Below are positions 52,686 to 63,877 of a stretch of DNA of 64,000 nucleotides, one piece after another. Where the stretch lies: NCBI GenBank assembly GCA_030035585.1, contig CM057471.1, positions 98,792,819 to 98,856,818 of the forward strand, read 5' to 3'. Position numbers and translations under genes: made by a program. Under the pieces are notes generated by a model that saw nothing but the letters and a program-made list of their open reading frames with translations, had not been told where the DNA came from and searched no databases. How positions within the stretch are numbered: the stretch's first letter is position 1; every line of letters begins with the position of its first letter. This DNA comes from Dugong dugon (taxonomy: Eukaryota; Chordata; Mammalia; Sirenia; Dugongidae).

Positions 52686-52895
52686 TAAGAAGCCCTGGTG
52701 GTACAATGGTTAAGTTCTTGGGTGCTAACAGAAAGGCTGATGGTTCAAACTCACCTAGAGGCTCTGTAGGAGAAAGACCTGGCAATCTGCCTTTGTAAAG
52801 ATTACAACCTAGGAAACCCTATGTGGCAGTTCTCCTCTGTCACATGGGGTAGCTATGAGTCAGAATTGACTTGATAGCACCTAACAACAACAACA
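52686..52895 (+). repeat. SINE-A2 with (AAC)n tail
   Basis: 'agccctggtggtacaatggt', 'gaaagacctggcaatctgcc', 'gattacaacctaggaaaccc', tail 'tgagtcagaattgacttgat' ending 'acctaacaacaacaac' rather than 'gggtttggttt'. The tail is identical in type to the RTE end. Confidence 0.85.
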
Positions 52896-53232
52896 TTGGT
52901 CTTCTATCCTTCTCTATCTTTGCTTAGCACACACATAACCTTCTTCCTTTGTCCATGTAGAGTATGTCTCCCAGGTTACTGACTTATCTGTAATTAAACA
53001 TCTTATGAATTCCATATATTCCTCATAAGCTACTTGCTTACATCTTATGACTTTCACATATTCTATTTGTTTCCTTGTTTTCTATAGTAGAATGGAATAT
53101 TCTCAAATAATACAGCTAATACACAGTAAGCAATACTCACAATTGAATGGTATAGCAGGAAAAAATAGAATTAGTAGACATTCAACAAAAAATTCTTCAT
53201 TGTGGGACAACTTTCTTTGGAATAACACCTTC

Positions 53233-53620
53233 CTAATGCCACGAAGAAGAACTGATACATTTGAATTATGATGTTGGTGAAGAATATTAAATATACCATG
53301 GACTGCCAAAAGAATGAAAAAATCTGTGTTGGAAGAAGTAAAGCCAGAATGCTCTTTAGAAGTGAGGATGGTGAGACTTCATCTCATTTACTTTGGACAT
53401 TTTATTAAGAGGGACCAGTCCCTGGAGAAGGACATCATGCTTTAGAGCGTCAGCGAAAAAGAGGAAGACCCTCAACGAGATGGACTGACACAGTGGCTGC
53501 AACAAAGGGCTCAAATATAACAACAATTGTGAGGATGGTGCAGGAATGGGAAGTGTTTTGTTCTATTGTACATAGGTTCGCTATGAGTTAGAAACGACTC
53601 GAAGGCTCCCAACAACAACA
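53233..53620 (+). repeat. RTE LINE 3'-end fragment
   Basis: 'gaagaagaactgatacattt', 'ataccatggactgccaaaag', 'agagggaccagtccctggag', 'agacgaggaagacc'-like sequence and the tail 'cgctatgagttagaaacgac' ending 'caacaacaac'. Sense, 5' truncated. Confidence 0.9.
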
Positions 53621-53699
53621 TTGGCTACAGCAACAACGGGGCCCTAGAATCCTAAAAAGCTAATTTTTTTCATTCTGATTGATAACGCCAAGAAATGCC

Positions 53700-53995
53700 A
53701 AGTTGTTCAAGCCCAAAACCTAGGCACTATGTTGATTTATCTCTTACTCTCACTCCCTCATAGTCCACCATCAGTAAATCTAGTGATTCTACCTCCTAGA
53801 CACATCCTTAACCCATTCGTTTCTCTCCATCATTAATATAACACCAACCCTAGCTTAGGCCACTGTTATCTCCAACCCTGATATAGCTGATGTAACTTCC
53901 CTATTGCCATACCTGTCTTTCTACAGCCCGTTCACTATCCAGCAAGTGGAGTGATCTTTACAGTATGTAAATCAGTGTGATCTCCAATTGCAACT
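53700..53995 (+). repeat. L2 3' coding fragment
   Basis: 'caagcccaaaacctaggcac', 'ctagtgattctacctcctag', 'gcttaggccactgttatctc' and 'agtggagtgatctttacagt' follow L2 order. Confidence 0.75.
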
Positions 53996-54090
53996 AGGTA
54001 AGTATCAAGAAAGTATGGTCAGTCGAGGAGGAAACAACCTAAACATCAATCAGTGGATAAATGGATAACAAAAATGTGGTATATTCATAC

Positions 54091-54308
54091 CAAAAAAGAA
54101 AAAAAAGAAAAAACAACAGTTGCTGTTGAATCAATTTCAACTCACGGGTACCCCGTGTGTGTCACAGTAGAACTGTGCTCAGCAGGGTTTTCGATGGCTG
54201 ATTTTTCAGAAGTAGATCATCCAGTTTTTCTTCTGAAGCACCTCTGAGTGATCTCCAACTTTCAACCTTTCTGTTAGCAGCTGAGTGCGTTAACCACCCA
54301 GCAACTTC
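54091..54308 (-). repeat. SINE-B, antisense, complete
   Basis: 'gttgaatcaatttcaactca', 'gatggctgatttttcagaag', 'gttagcagctgagtgcgtta'. Exact 10-bp duplication 'atattcatac' (54081-54090, 54309-54318). Confidence 0.9.
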
Positions 54309-54561
54309 ATATTCATACAATGGAATATTATTCAGCCATAAAAAGGAATAGAGTATTGATACATGCTACAACATGGATGAAACTTGAAAAACGTTATACT
54401 AAGCTAAGTAAAAGAAGCCAAACACAAAAGATCACATATTATACAGTTCCATTTACATAAAATGTCCAGAATAGGCAAATCTATACAGACAGAAAGCAGA
54501 TTAGTGGTTACATAGGGCTGATGGGGGGAATGGAGAGATGGAGTCATAGCTAAAGTGTAAC

Positions 54562-54773
54562 AAAACCAAAACCAAACCTGTTGCCGTCAAATCAATTCCA
54601 ACTCATAGTGAACCTATAGGACAAAGTAGAAGTACCCCATTGGGTTTCCAAGCCTGTAATCTTTACGGGAGCAGACTACCACATCTTTCTCCCAGGGGGC
54701 AGCTGGTGGGTTTCAACTGCCGACTTTTTGATTGGCAGCTGAGTGCTTTAACCACTGCATCACCAGGGCTCCT
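54562..54773 (-). repeat. SINE-A2, antisense, complete
   Basis: 'ttgccgtcaaatcaattcca', 'tgtaatctttacgggagcag', 'ccacatctttctcccagggg', 'gcatcaccagggctcc'. Possible diverged duplication around 'agctaaagtgta' / 'acctaaagagta'. Confidence 0.88.
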
Positions 54774-54959
54774 TACCTAAAGAGTACAGGGTTTCTTCTT
54801 GGGAGTGATGAAAATATTCTAAAATTGACTATAATGGTTGCACTTACCTGTTAGTATATGAAAAACAGCTGAGTTATACGTTTTCAATGGGCAAATTATA
54901 TGGTGTGTGACTTACATCTCAATAAAGCTGTTTAAAAACATAACTATGGTCAGCATTTT

Positions 54960-55140
54960 TTTTTTCTTTGTTTGAAATGGTAGCAATATCTGAATTACTT
55001 GGGAGCTTAGAGAAATGCAGATTCTCAGGACCCATCCCAGACCCACTAAAGAAGCTCTTGGATGTGAGGGACCCCAGAAATCTGTGCTTTAACAAGCACC
55101 TCAGGTAATTCTTACACACATAAAAGGTTGAGAAACACTG
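54960..55140 (+). repeat. MER5/MER1-type hAT MITE
   Basis: 'ggagcttagagaaatgcaga', 'ttctcaggacccatcccaga', 'caagcacctcaggtaattct' and the end 'ggttgagaaacactg' match this hAT-Charlie group. Confidence 0.8.
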
Positions 55141-55164
55141 AAATAAATTAAAACTCAAATTTCA

Positions 55165-55755
55165 TGCAGTCTACTAGGCCCTACAAGACCTTACTGTCTC
55201 TGTAACGCCATGTCCTACCTTAGCCACGCCGGCCTTCTTCCTGTGTCATCAACATGCCAAACAGGTTCCCCTCTTAGGGCCTTTGCACCATCCAGTCCCT
55301 CTACCTGGAATGCCTTTCCCTGAGCTCTTTTATGCCTGGCTTCTTTTTGCCATTCTATTTTCAGCTTAAATGTCATTTCCTCAAAGAAACCTAAATTAGC
55401 TAAATCAGCTTCACATGACCCTGTTACAGTTGTGCCACCACACTTACGTTGTTATTGTTGTTGGTTGCCATAGGTCAGCTCCAATTTATGGTGACCCCAT
55501 GTACAATAGAACAATGAGCAACACTGCCAGGTCCTGCACCATCTTTATGATATTTGGTATGCTCGGGTTCTTGAGGCCACTGCATATTTTGAGTGCTTTC
55601 CAACCTAAGGGGCTCATATAGGACAATATTCTGTCACCATACTTATAACTATCCATATTTTCTATTTTATTTATTTGTATACATTCTGTGATCCCTTCTG
55701 GAATATAAACAAGACCCTTCTCTCTAGCAGGATCTCAGTAAGTGCTTATTGGTGA
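55165..55755 (+). repeat. L2 3' region, split by RTE-N
   Basis: 'ggccctacaagaccttactg', 'ctacctggaatgcctttccc', 'ttaaatgtcatttcctcaaa' before, and 'atctcagtaagtgcttattg' after, an inserted RTE-N. Both halves are collinear L2. Confidence 0.82.
55448..55631 (-). mobile_element. RTE-N, 5' truncated, inserted in L2
   Basis: Minus strand from the (GTT) tail to 'gaatattgtc'. Flanks 'tgccaccacacttac' (55433-55447) and 'tgtcaccatacttat' (55632-55646), 12 of 15, look like duplications of L2 sequence. Confidence 0.78.
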
Positions 55756-57669
55756 GGAATTGAGGAGGAAACACAGTGCACCCACGTTTCCCTGGAATAC
55801 ATACTCTACCATTCACTACTCCCTGTGTTTAGTTTCTGAGTCCTCTGAGCCCTCAGTATCTTGCCACGAAATCAGTCACGTTTTACAAGTTAAGCTAAGG
55901 ATAGCAGAGGGAGAAAAGCAAAATGGATTAGGAAAAAGTCTGTCTTTATCACACTGAAAATTCCTCAAGTTAGCCCCAGTACCTGCTACAAATTAGATGG
56001 GGAAAAAAAAAAATTCACTCTTTTTTTCTAAACTATATTGTAGTGAAAATACACATAACAAAACATACTCCATCTCAATAATTTCTACATGTACAACTCA
56101 GTGGCATTAATTACACTCTTCAAGTTTTGCAACCATTCTCCCTATCCATTTCCAAACCATTCCACCATTATTAATACAAACTCAATCCCCCTAAGCAAAA
56201 TCTCTTGCTTAACTCTTAAACAAAATGCTAGGAAATAAAAAGGGATTCATTCTTGCTTTGTAAGAAACCAGACTCCGAGAAATTCCCAGCATATTCCTCC
56301 AACCCCTTTGAGAATCACCTACACTCCCTATTCCCTGCCCTCGCCTGTCCTTTCTGTTAAATGAGATATTTGTGTTTTAAATGAAGACTATTGTTTACCC
56401 ATCACTAGTGGAAAAGAATCAGTGTGCATGCATTCCTCATGTAATAAGAAGAACATAAATCCCTTAAGCCTGTAATTTGCCCCTACTGGCTTAGAATTGT
56501 GAAGTCTAAGAATGTATCTGCCTTGGAGGAAGTTAACTCTGGGGCTGGCTGGCTCAGGCAGCAGTGTGTGCGACCATTGTTCGTGACTGAGGAATGGTCG
56601 AGAGGGATCAGTGCTCTGTTCTCATAACGAACCTATGTTTCTAAACACAGGTGCATTTGGATTGTAGACATCTATGTCATTAAATGTGGGGAGAAAGAAC
56701 ACAAAAGCGGCTTAGAAATGGGCCCCTTGGAAATGCAAGATGGTATTATTGCAGCAGCTCTTATCGACATCATTGTCATTTCTTTAACGATGTATCATGG
56801 CACAGAGATGGTGGTGACGAATGGATTCATCTCACCGCCAAGTTTTCAACATGCTCCTTTCAGGAGGGAGGACCATCTTGCCAGCATTCACCCCATTGTC
56901 TTCTTACTGAAAAGAGTTGTCGGAGAGTCCTCATTCAATCCTGCAATCATTTCAATCTTCTTTTCACCCCAACTTTGCATTCCATCCCTACTATTTGATG
57001 TATAAGAATGAACGAGCCCCTGGGAAATACTTGTTCCCAATGGTTCTGATGAGAAGTCCTGGGAAATTATCAAAAATGTGCAGGGCAAAGAAAGGAAGGC
57101 TATCAGATAACACATGGGGTTTCTCCTTCTGTACCCTCAGAATCAAGCATATATTCTGATCTCAGTCCCAGGATCCTGTAAATCAGACATTTACAGATAT
57201 TCAGGACAACTCAGCTCTCAAGACATTCCTGGCCACTTCACAGGCATATGTTCTGGAAATTAAAATTTCTGTAGTTAATTATACGACACTATAATTTACA
57301 CTTGTTCCGTATTAATGCATTTTTGAAAAACATTATGGTGAAGTAATATTCAACATCAGTTAACAGAGTTAATTTTAAAAAGGGATCTCAGCTTATAGCC
57401 TCTTTTGACTAACACAATCTCTTAGCATTCTACTAATTCTAAGACTCTGGGTGAATATAATGTCTCAGTAAGTTGTGAATGTAATGGTGATATTTTACTA
57501 ACTTCTTCAAACTTTGAGCTGGGGCTACCACTGAAGTTCATCTAATCTAACAAAACAGAGATACAAGAAGTGTAGTGATGTGTCAAGGCCACAGAGCTAG
57601 GCAGTGGTAAAGCCCAGGCTAGAATCTAGCCTCCCAGTTTGAAGTTCCTTCTTCCCTTTGTACCATGGA
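55756..57669. other. Unannotated intergenic stretch
   Basis: About 1.9 kb, the longest tract with no recognised repeat. Overlapping 80-104-codon ORFs at 56684-57159 on the plus strand have no domain and no consensus exon borders that I can defend. Confidence 0.5.
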
Positions 57670-58430
57670 TATCAGTCAGGGTCCTGATACACGCTACAAC
57701 GTGGATAAACCTTGAAGACACTTTGCTGAATGAAATAAGCCAATCACAAAAGGGCTAATATTGTATAAAATGACAAGAATAGGCAAATATATAGAGATAA
57801 AAGTTTATTAGTGGTTACTGGGGGTGGGAGGGACAGGGAGAAAGGGAGCCTTTGTTTGGGAAGCAGCGTGTCTCTGTTTATGGTGATGGGAAATTTGGCA
57901 TCAGTTAAGGGTAATTGTTGCACGACCAATTAATATAATTGATATCACTAAGCTATACATCTGAAAAATGTTGAATTGAGTAATGTTGTATTATATATGT
58001 ATTTATAAAAAATTTTAAAAAGCAGATGTTGAGGCCACTTACGTACAACCAAATATCTCATGGAATTTGTTTTCTCGATTTGGAAGTTGAGGTTCATGGT
58101 TTTGAGGGACGTCTCAATCAATTGGCCTAATATTGTTTCTCAGTACTTCCGTTCTACCTCCTAGTTCAGTAGTGTAGTGACTGGGGTCTTAAAGCTAACA
58201 AGAGGTTATCCAAGGTGCAACAATTTGTTTCCATTCACCTGGAGCAATAGAGGAAGAAGGAAAGTCAGAAATTGGAGGAAGAAATGGAATGCATGTCTAG
58301 TTGCCTTCATGAACAACTGCCTCCTTTACCATAAGACCAGAAAAACTGGATGATGCCCAGCTACAATTACTGAATGCTTTGATCAAAGATTTTATAGAAG
58401 AATCCTGATAAAAAGGGGAGAAATGCAAAA
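57670..58430 (+). repeat. Old L1 3' end
   Basis: 'tgaatgaaataagccaatca' (end of ORF2), then a 3'UTR with the lineage mark 'tgactggggtcttaaagcta' (58168-58187) as in 7960 and 17368. ORF2 is 5' truncated. Confidence 0.8.
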
Positions 58431-58514
58431 CAGAATTTGAAATTCTCAAAGTATGAAAAAGTATCTATAATATGATATCTTTTGTGTAAGAAAGAAAGGT
58501 AAATAAAAATAAAT

Positions 58515-58560
58515 ATACTGCATATATATACATATATATGTATATATATATATACACACA
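58515..58560. repeat. (TA)n/(CA)n microsatellite
   Basis: 'atatatatgtatatatatat' and flanking CA units, 46 bp. Confidence 0.85.
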
Positions 58561-58566
58561 AAAAAA

Positions 58567-58665
58567 ATCAACCATTGAAAATCCTATGGAGCGCTATTTC
58601 ACTCTGACACACCTTGGGTTGCTGTGAGTTGAAATTGACTGGATGGCAACTGGTTTGTTTGTTTT
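58567..58665 (+). repeat. SINE-B 3' half
   Basis: 'atcaaccattgaaaatccta' and 'gctgtgagttgaaattgact', then 'ggcaactggtttg'. 5' end lost at the microsatellite. Confidence 0.8.
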
Positions 58666-60177
58666 GTCTGGGGTGGGCATGAAGTTTCTGTATGTCAGTA
58701 GGACTGGCTGTTGGAAAGAAAAACTGTATGTCAAATGGAAAGGAACAAGAATATATGGGGACAGCTTAGACTTTGACTACAATCTGTATCTCTTCCCCAC
58801 TTCAAACCTCAATGATGTGAGTGACTTGTAAAAGGCTTTCTGCTTTTGCCACCAAGTCATACATACACCTGGACCAGGACTCAGAGAGGCTGAAGAAGGA
58901 GACCCAGTGGGAGCTGAGGCATCTGAGGCCCAGCCACTGCCCCTTGCCAGCAAGAGAAGCCAGCATATCTGCACCCACAGGTGTAGCCCCAGGAGCATCT
59001 GAGCCCTACATCCATATTCTGGGTGTAAAGGCCATTGTTTCACCTTCACCTTCCAAATCTCGTGCAAACAATTTCTCTTGTGGCCAACTCTCCCCTGGCA
59101 CCAAACAAGGAAGGGAATCCTGGGAAACCAGCTCCAGCTTAGCTAAGTAAAAAGCTATCACACCACACTACATCCTGTTAAGGTATTCACAGATACCTTT
59201 GATCTTCTCTATGACACACAACACAGAATAGTTCATATGTAGAAGAGGACACTTATATAGAGGACTTTCCTCGGTTTCCTCTACGGAATTATTGATTTTC
59301 TGTCACCTTGAGGACTCCATCGCCTTGGATTGTTTTCTTGCCGTGTTGTGTTCACTGGGTTAAATTAAAATCAGTGGCCTATACGAATAATTGTAATTAT
59401 TTGTATATGACATGTGGAGTCTATTGATCACAACTGTAGCTAAAACAGGTCCTCTAGTATTACGCATGTCAAGCAAATGAGGATTAAAACACAATTCAAG
59501 ATCCATTTGGTGTTACTGTGCACTTAGATATTTAAGTACCTAGGTAAGTATGTATGCAAATATGCATGTACATTATTACCAGATAAGGCTATATAGACTC
59601 ACCGAGAACAGTTCTGATGAGTACACAGACAGATATCTAAGAACTGAGAGCCAATAGACTGAGAAATAGATGTTGAAACTTCTGTGTAGTTAGTTCACTA
59701 TTAAACACCTACTACTAATCCAACAGGCAAAAGAATTCACAGTTATGTAAGCTGTTTCTTCACTTTGCCTCTTCAGTTTACCAAGATAGTTATAGACAGG
59801 AAGTGCAGAAACAGTAAATCAAAAAACAAAGCTCAAGCTAACAAAAACATCTAGCTATGCGTGTCTATTAGGAATTTGCTAAGCTCTCAACTTTCAGCTG
59901 CAGACTCTCCAATAATTTCTTAGATTCTCTAGCCTTGTAGCTTGTTTTTCTTCTCAGAGCCAAGTGCCAGAATACTCCTCTTCTTTGCTCTTTCTAGCGG
60001 GGGGGAAGAAAAACAAACAGGCGAAAATTGTAGACAAACAAATCAACAAATAAATACAGCTTTGTCGAGAGAGACACTGAGATAATGCACTGAGATTATG
60101 AACCAACCTTCCAGTCTTCCAAAGGGAAAAGCTGAGAGAAGTGGCTTCCATAACTCTAGATAAAACAGAGAGAGTGT
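58666..60177. other. Unannotated intergenic stretch
   Basis: Nothing recognised. The 96- and 109-codon ORFs on opposite strands (58777-59150) overlap each other and lack domains, so neither is supported. Confidence 0.5.
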
Positions 60178-60189
60178 TTGGGAGTGGAA

Positions 60190-60411
60190 GCCAAAAAATA
60201 AAACCAAACCAGTTACTATCGAGTCTATTCCGATTCATAGCGACCCCATGTGTGTCAGAGTAGAACTGTGATCCATAGTGTTTTCAATGGATGATTTTTT
60301 GGAAGTGGATCAGCAGGGCTTTCTTCCAAGGTACCTCTGAGTAGACTCCAACCTCAAACCCTTTGGTTAGCAACCAAGCCCTTTAACCATTTGTACTACC
60401 CAGCAACTCCC
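60190..60411 (-). repeat. SINE-B, antisense, complete
   Basis: 'actatcgagtctattccgat', 'gatgattttttggaagtgga', 'tttggttagcaaccaagccc'. Exact 12-bp duplication 'ttgggagtggaa' (60178-60189, 60412-60423). A MIR follows. Confidence 0.92.
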
Positions 60412-60423
60412 TTGGGAGTGGAA

Positions 60424-60600
60424 AGAACCTGATTTTGGATCCAGAAGAATTGGGTTCAAATCCATTTATTACCTCATATGCCTGATTTAACTTATTAGAG
60501 GAAACTTATTGTTTCCTTTTCTTCAAAATGGCTGTAATCTTACCTGCTTTCCTGAGAAGCCCCAGGGTTGAATGGGATAAGTTAGATGTCTGCCTCTTAC
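60424..60600 (+). repeat. MIR, sense
   Basis: 'gattttggatccagaagaat' and 'tgggttcaaatccatttatt' keep the tRNA-like head. 'cttcaaaatggctgtaatct' is the core. Decayed. Confidence 0.65.
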
Positions 60601-61152
60601 CTTCTCTCACCTACTGTCTCCTCACCTGCATTTGACTCCATCCATCTCATAATTTCCTGAGGAAAGCATCATATGATGGATGCATGCAAATGGGACTACA
60701 ACAAGTGGGACCACATTATTCTTAAATATTGGAGGATAACATTTTCATTGGCAAGTGGAAATTCTAAAATAATCTATTTCTTAGGTTGACGGTCACTGTT
60801 TATTTTGTTATATCAACACAACTGCTGTAACCCAGTGGCCAAGAAAAATATTTATTTGTGTTAGGAAGAATCCTGAAAGGTTTTCAAATGGGCTAAAAAG
60901 ATTACTTAGTATCCTGTATAGATTACCTACCTTTCTGAGTTATCTATGTCTTTTATTGTCTTTGAACCATTTCATAATTCTATAAGGTATAGATAACTAA
61001 CAGCAATGCAAGCGGTTCTTATCCAAAAACAAATATTGTGTTCAGTGGAGATGCAATTGATTTCTCTCCCCTTCTCTCACCATGGAAGAAGCCAGTTTCG
61101 CCACTACTAAGCAAATTTATCTCAGTCATTTCTGATCACCTGTATATGATAT
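60601..61152. other. Unannotated intergenic stretch
   Basis: Nothing recognised. Confidence 0.5.
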
Positions 61153-61510
61153 AAGCCCTGGTGGCACAGTGGAGTCCTGGTGGTGCACTGGTGAAGCGTT
61201 TGGCTGCTAACCAAAAGGTTGGCAGTCTGAATCCACTAGCCACTCCTTGGAAACCCTATGGGGCAGTTCTACTCTGTCCTATAGGGTCGCTATGAGTTGG
61301 AATTGACTAGACAGCAATGGGTTTTGGTTTTGGTGGCACAGTGGTTAAAGCGATCCACTGCTAACTGGAAAGCCAGTGGTTCAAACCCACAGTGGCTCCA
61401 AGGGAGAAAGATGTGTCAGTCTGCTTCAGTAGAGATTTACAGCCTTGGAAACCCTATGGCATTGCTATGAGTCAGAATCGACTCGAGGCAGTGGGTTTGG
61501 TTTCTTGTTT
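61153..61510 (+). repeat. SINE-A2 interrupted by SINE-A
   Basis: Head 'agccctggtggcacagtgg' at 61154-61172, then the nested SINE, then 'ttaaagcgatccactgctaa', 'gagaaagatgtgtcagtctg' and the tail 'tgagtcagaatcgactcgag'. The outer copy is older than the inner one. Confidence 0.92.
61173..61330 (+). repeat. SINE-A nested in SINE-A2
   Basis: 'agtcctggtggtgcactggt' to 'atgggttttggtttt'. Exact 14-bp duplication 'tggtggcacagtgg' (61159-61172, 61331-61344) made of the outer SINE head. Confidence 0.93.
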
Positions 61511-61524
61511 ATATATGAGATAAA

Positions 61525-61548
61525 GGAGCACTGGTGGTGCAGTGGTTC
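61525..61548 (+). repeat. SINE head fragment
   Basis: 'ggagcactggtggtgcagtg' only. The body is absent, so it is 3' truncated, unusual for a retroposed element. Confidence 0.7.
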
Positions 61549-61989
61549 ATCCTGTAGATGGTGAAAGAAGTCCTGAACCAGCTAGTTGAGGCTGACAGGA
61601 AAGGGGGACTTTTTCTCTTTTGCTCTGAGCTGGAAGGGTGTGAGTGAGTTCCTATGGAGGTCTCTTTCTGAGGCTGGTGGGGTAAGGGCTTCCATGACAG
61701 AGACAACTGGAAGCTAGCAAGTGGCCTTGTCTTCTTTACTGGGCAGATGGAGCAAGAAGGCTTGGTTGGTGGTTCCTTTCTATAGCTATGACTTTCTATG
61801 GAAGTCCCTGAAGCTAGAGAATTTGTTAAATCAAACCTATTGTCCTGAGGTAAGGCTCAAACCCACACTAATTTTTCCTCTTCCTTCCCCAGTAAAGACT
61901 TTGTTCCTGACAAGAAAAATCCATTCTGTGCTCAAGGGAGAGAGTCTTTTTGTTATTTATAGGAAAGTAGATATAAAACTCACCATATG
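61549..61989. other. Unannotated intergenic stretch
   Basis: Nothing recognised. Confidence 0.5.
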
Positions 61990-62355
61990 TCTATCAGTCT
62001 GTCATATTGTTGCTATGGCTGGAAGCTATGCCACCAGTATTCCAAATATCATCAGGGTCTCCCATGGCGGACAGGTTTCAGCAGAGCTTCCATACTAAGG
62101 TAACAGGAAGAAAGGCCTGGAGATCTACTTCTGAAAATTAGCCAACGAAAACCCTGGGAGTCACAGAATATTGTCTGACATAGTACTGGAAAATGAGCCC
62201 TTAGGTTGGAAGGCACTACACAATAGCCACAACAATGAACTCAAACATACCAATGATCATGAAGATGGCGCAGGACCAGGAAACGTTTCATTCTGTTCTA
62301 CGTAAGGTTGTCATGAGTTGGAGCTGGCTTGACAACAGCTAACAACAACAACAAA
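61990..62355 (+). mobile_element. RTE-N, sense
   Basis: 5' part 'gctatggctggaagctatgc', 'tggcggacaggtttcagcag' and 'gaagaaaggcctggagatct', a junction region 'gaatattgtctgacatagta' ... 'taggttggaaggcactacac', then 3' part 'catgaagatggcgcaggacc', 'gtcatgagttggagctggct' and (AAC)n. It shows the whole family structure in sense orientation. Confidence 0.85.
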
Positions 62356-62906
62356 GAGGACATCCATGGTAGACTTAGAATGTTACAGCTGTTGTATAAT
62401 AATTTAGGCTAATCATCTGAATAACCAAATTAGCATGGATAACTGGCATATGGTACAAGAAGATATTTATTTGTCTCATATGCATACCTTTTGCTTCCCT
62501 TCAGAATTTTTAGGAATATGAGTATAAAATTAATAATTTAAAGTCAGTGACAAGTGCTTTATCTTTCCTTCCCCCAGCATGCCCCCTCTTCCCTTTGTTT
62601 CTTTTCCTTTGTATTGCTTCCCATAGTCAACCACGAATTGAGGTGGATTTCGAGTCTTTATTCAATTTTTTAAAAAGATATTTATGTTTCCTGTTCTTAA
62701 TTTTAAAATCAGTTAAGCATGACATTTCAAGTATCTTTCTCTCACAAAAACAAAACAAACCATAAGAAAACTGAGTTAAGTTTCTTTTATATTCCCACAT
62801 GGTTGTGCTTTTCTTTTAAAGCAAGTCAGATGACCTTGTTAAAAAAATTCCCCAATTCCTGTTAAAGAAAAAGAAAGAAGAAGAAGGGAATATTTCAAAC
62901 ATCACA
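62356..62906. other. Unannotated intergenic stretch
   Basis: Nothing recognised. Confidence 0.5.
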
Positions 62907-62914
62907 GTCTAAAG

Positions 62915-63235
62915 CAGCACAGAAAAATAGGAATATAATGCAAGCCACATATGTAATTTAAAATTTTCTAGTAGCCACATGAAAACAAAGAAAGAAACAG
63001 GTGAAATTAATTTCATAGCTTATTTTATTTAACCTAATATATCTAAATATTATCGTTTCAACATGTAATCAATAAAAAAATTAATAATAAAATATTTTAC
63101 ATTCTCTTTGTTTATATTAGGTTTTTGAAATCCGGTGTATATTTAACACTTGAAACACATCCCAATTTGGACTAGCCACAGTTCAAGCACTCAATAGCCA
63201 CATATGACTAGTAACTACTGTACTGGGCAGTGCTG
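62915..63235. mobile_element. hAT-Charlie-type MITE (321 bp)
   Basis: Ends 'cagcacagaaaaata' and 'tactgggcagtgctg' are near inverted repeats. Inside, 'aaaattttctagtagccaca', 'caacatgtaatcaataaaaa' and 'ggactagccacagttcaagc' identify a common mammalian hAT MITE. Flanks 'gtctaaag' and 'gcctaaga' are a weak 8-bp duplication (5 of 8). Confidence 0.78.
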
Positions 63236-63877
63236 GCCTAAGAAGTCTTTTTTATATACCAGTGCCTAACTTTTCTTGTGGTTTTATTTTGTTGCTGTAT
63301 TTAAAAGAAGAATAACTATTTCAGGTTCACCTCTTCTGTCAGATGGAAAATAGTCTCAGTTTCACAGCTCTTTCCACGAGGTATGAAATTTTGCCAAGTT
63401 ATGTCACTTACTGTTTCCCAGCAGAACATTAATTTGTAGAGAGAGTGAGCAGTGAGTCAAAGAAAAACTACTACCCTGCTTCATTAATTCCAACTTTTCA
63501 TCCCTTGAAAAATCAAAGTACTGAAATAAGGATTATCTCCATACATGACCCAACAGGGAGAGTTCTCTATACTGTCTTTTTCAGTATTTCTAAATGTGCC
63601 CAGAGCATTTGGTAATTTTATAACAACCTTGAAAAGTGATTCAAGTCTGTCTACTAGGGAGAAATTTCAAGGTGGAGAAAAGTACGTATCACATTAGTCG
63701 CTTACATGTGGAAGCAGAAGACAATAGCCTTTGGTAGTTTTCTTCTCCATCACGGTGACCGTCCTCCCCCAACTCCCCAGATTGCTGATGGAATTTCTTC
63801 TCTTGACAAGCTCCAGCCTCATCCCACAAGTCTGTGCCTGCACATCTCCATCTCCTCATCTTTCTTATAACATTATG
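63236..63877. other. Unannotated intergenic stretch
   Basis: Nothing recognised. Confidence 0.5.

Larger units (their letters stand above)
54020..54940 (+). repeat. Old L1M 3' end, twice interrupted
   Basis: 'catcaatcagtggataaatg', 'tggaatattattcagccata', 'atgctacaacatggatgaaa', 'agccaaacacaaaagatcac' and 'cttacatctcaataaagctg': the end of L1M ORF2 and its 3'UTR. SINEs at 54091 and 54562 split it. No open frame. Confidence 0.88.

Noticed and set aside
56684-57159. Overlapping 104-, 95- and 80-codon ORFs as a possible exon
   Set aside because: Three frames open over the same DNA, no domain, no convincing splice sites.
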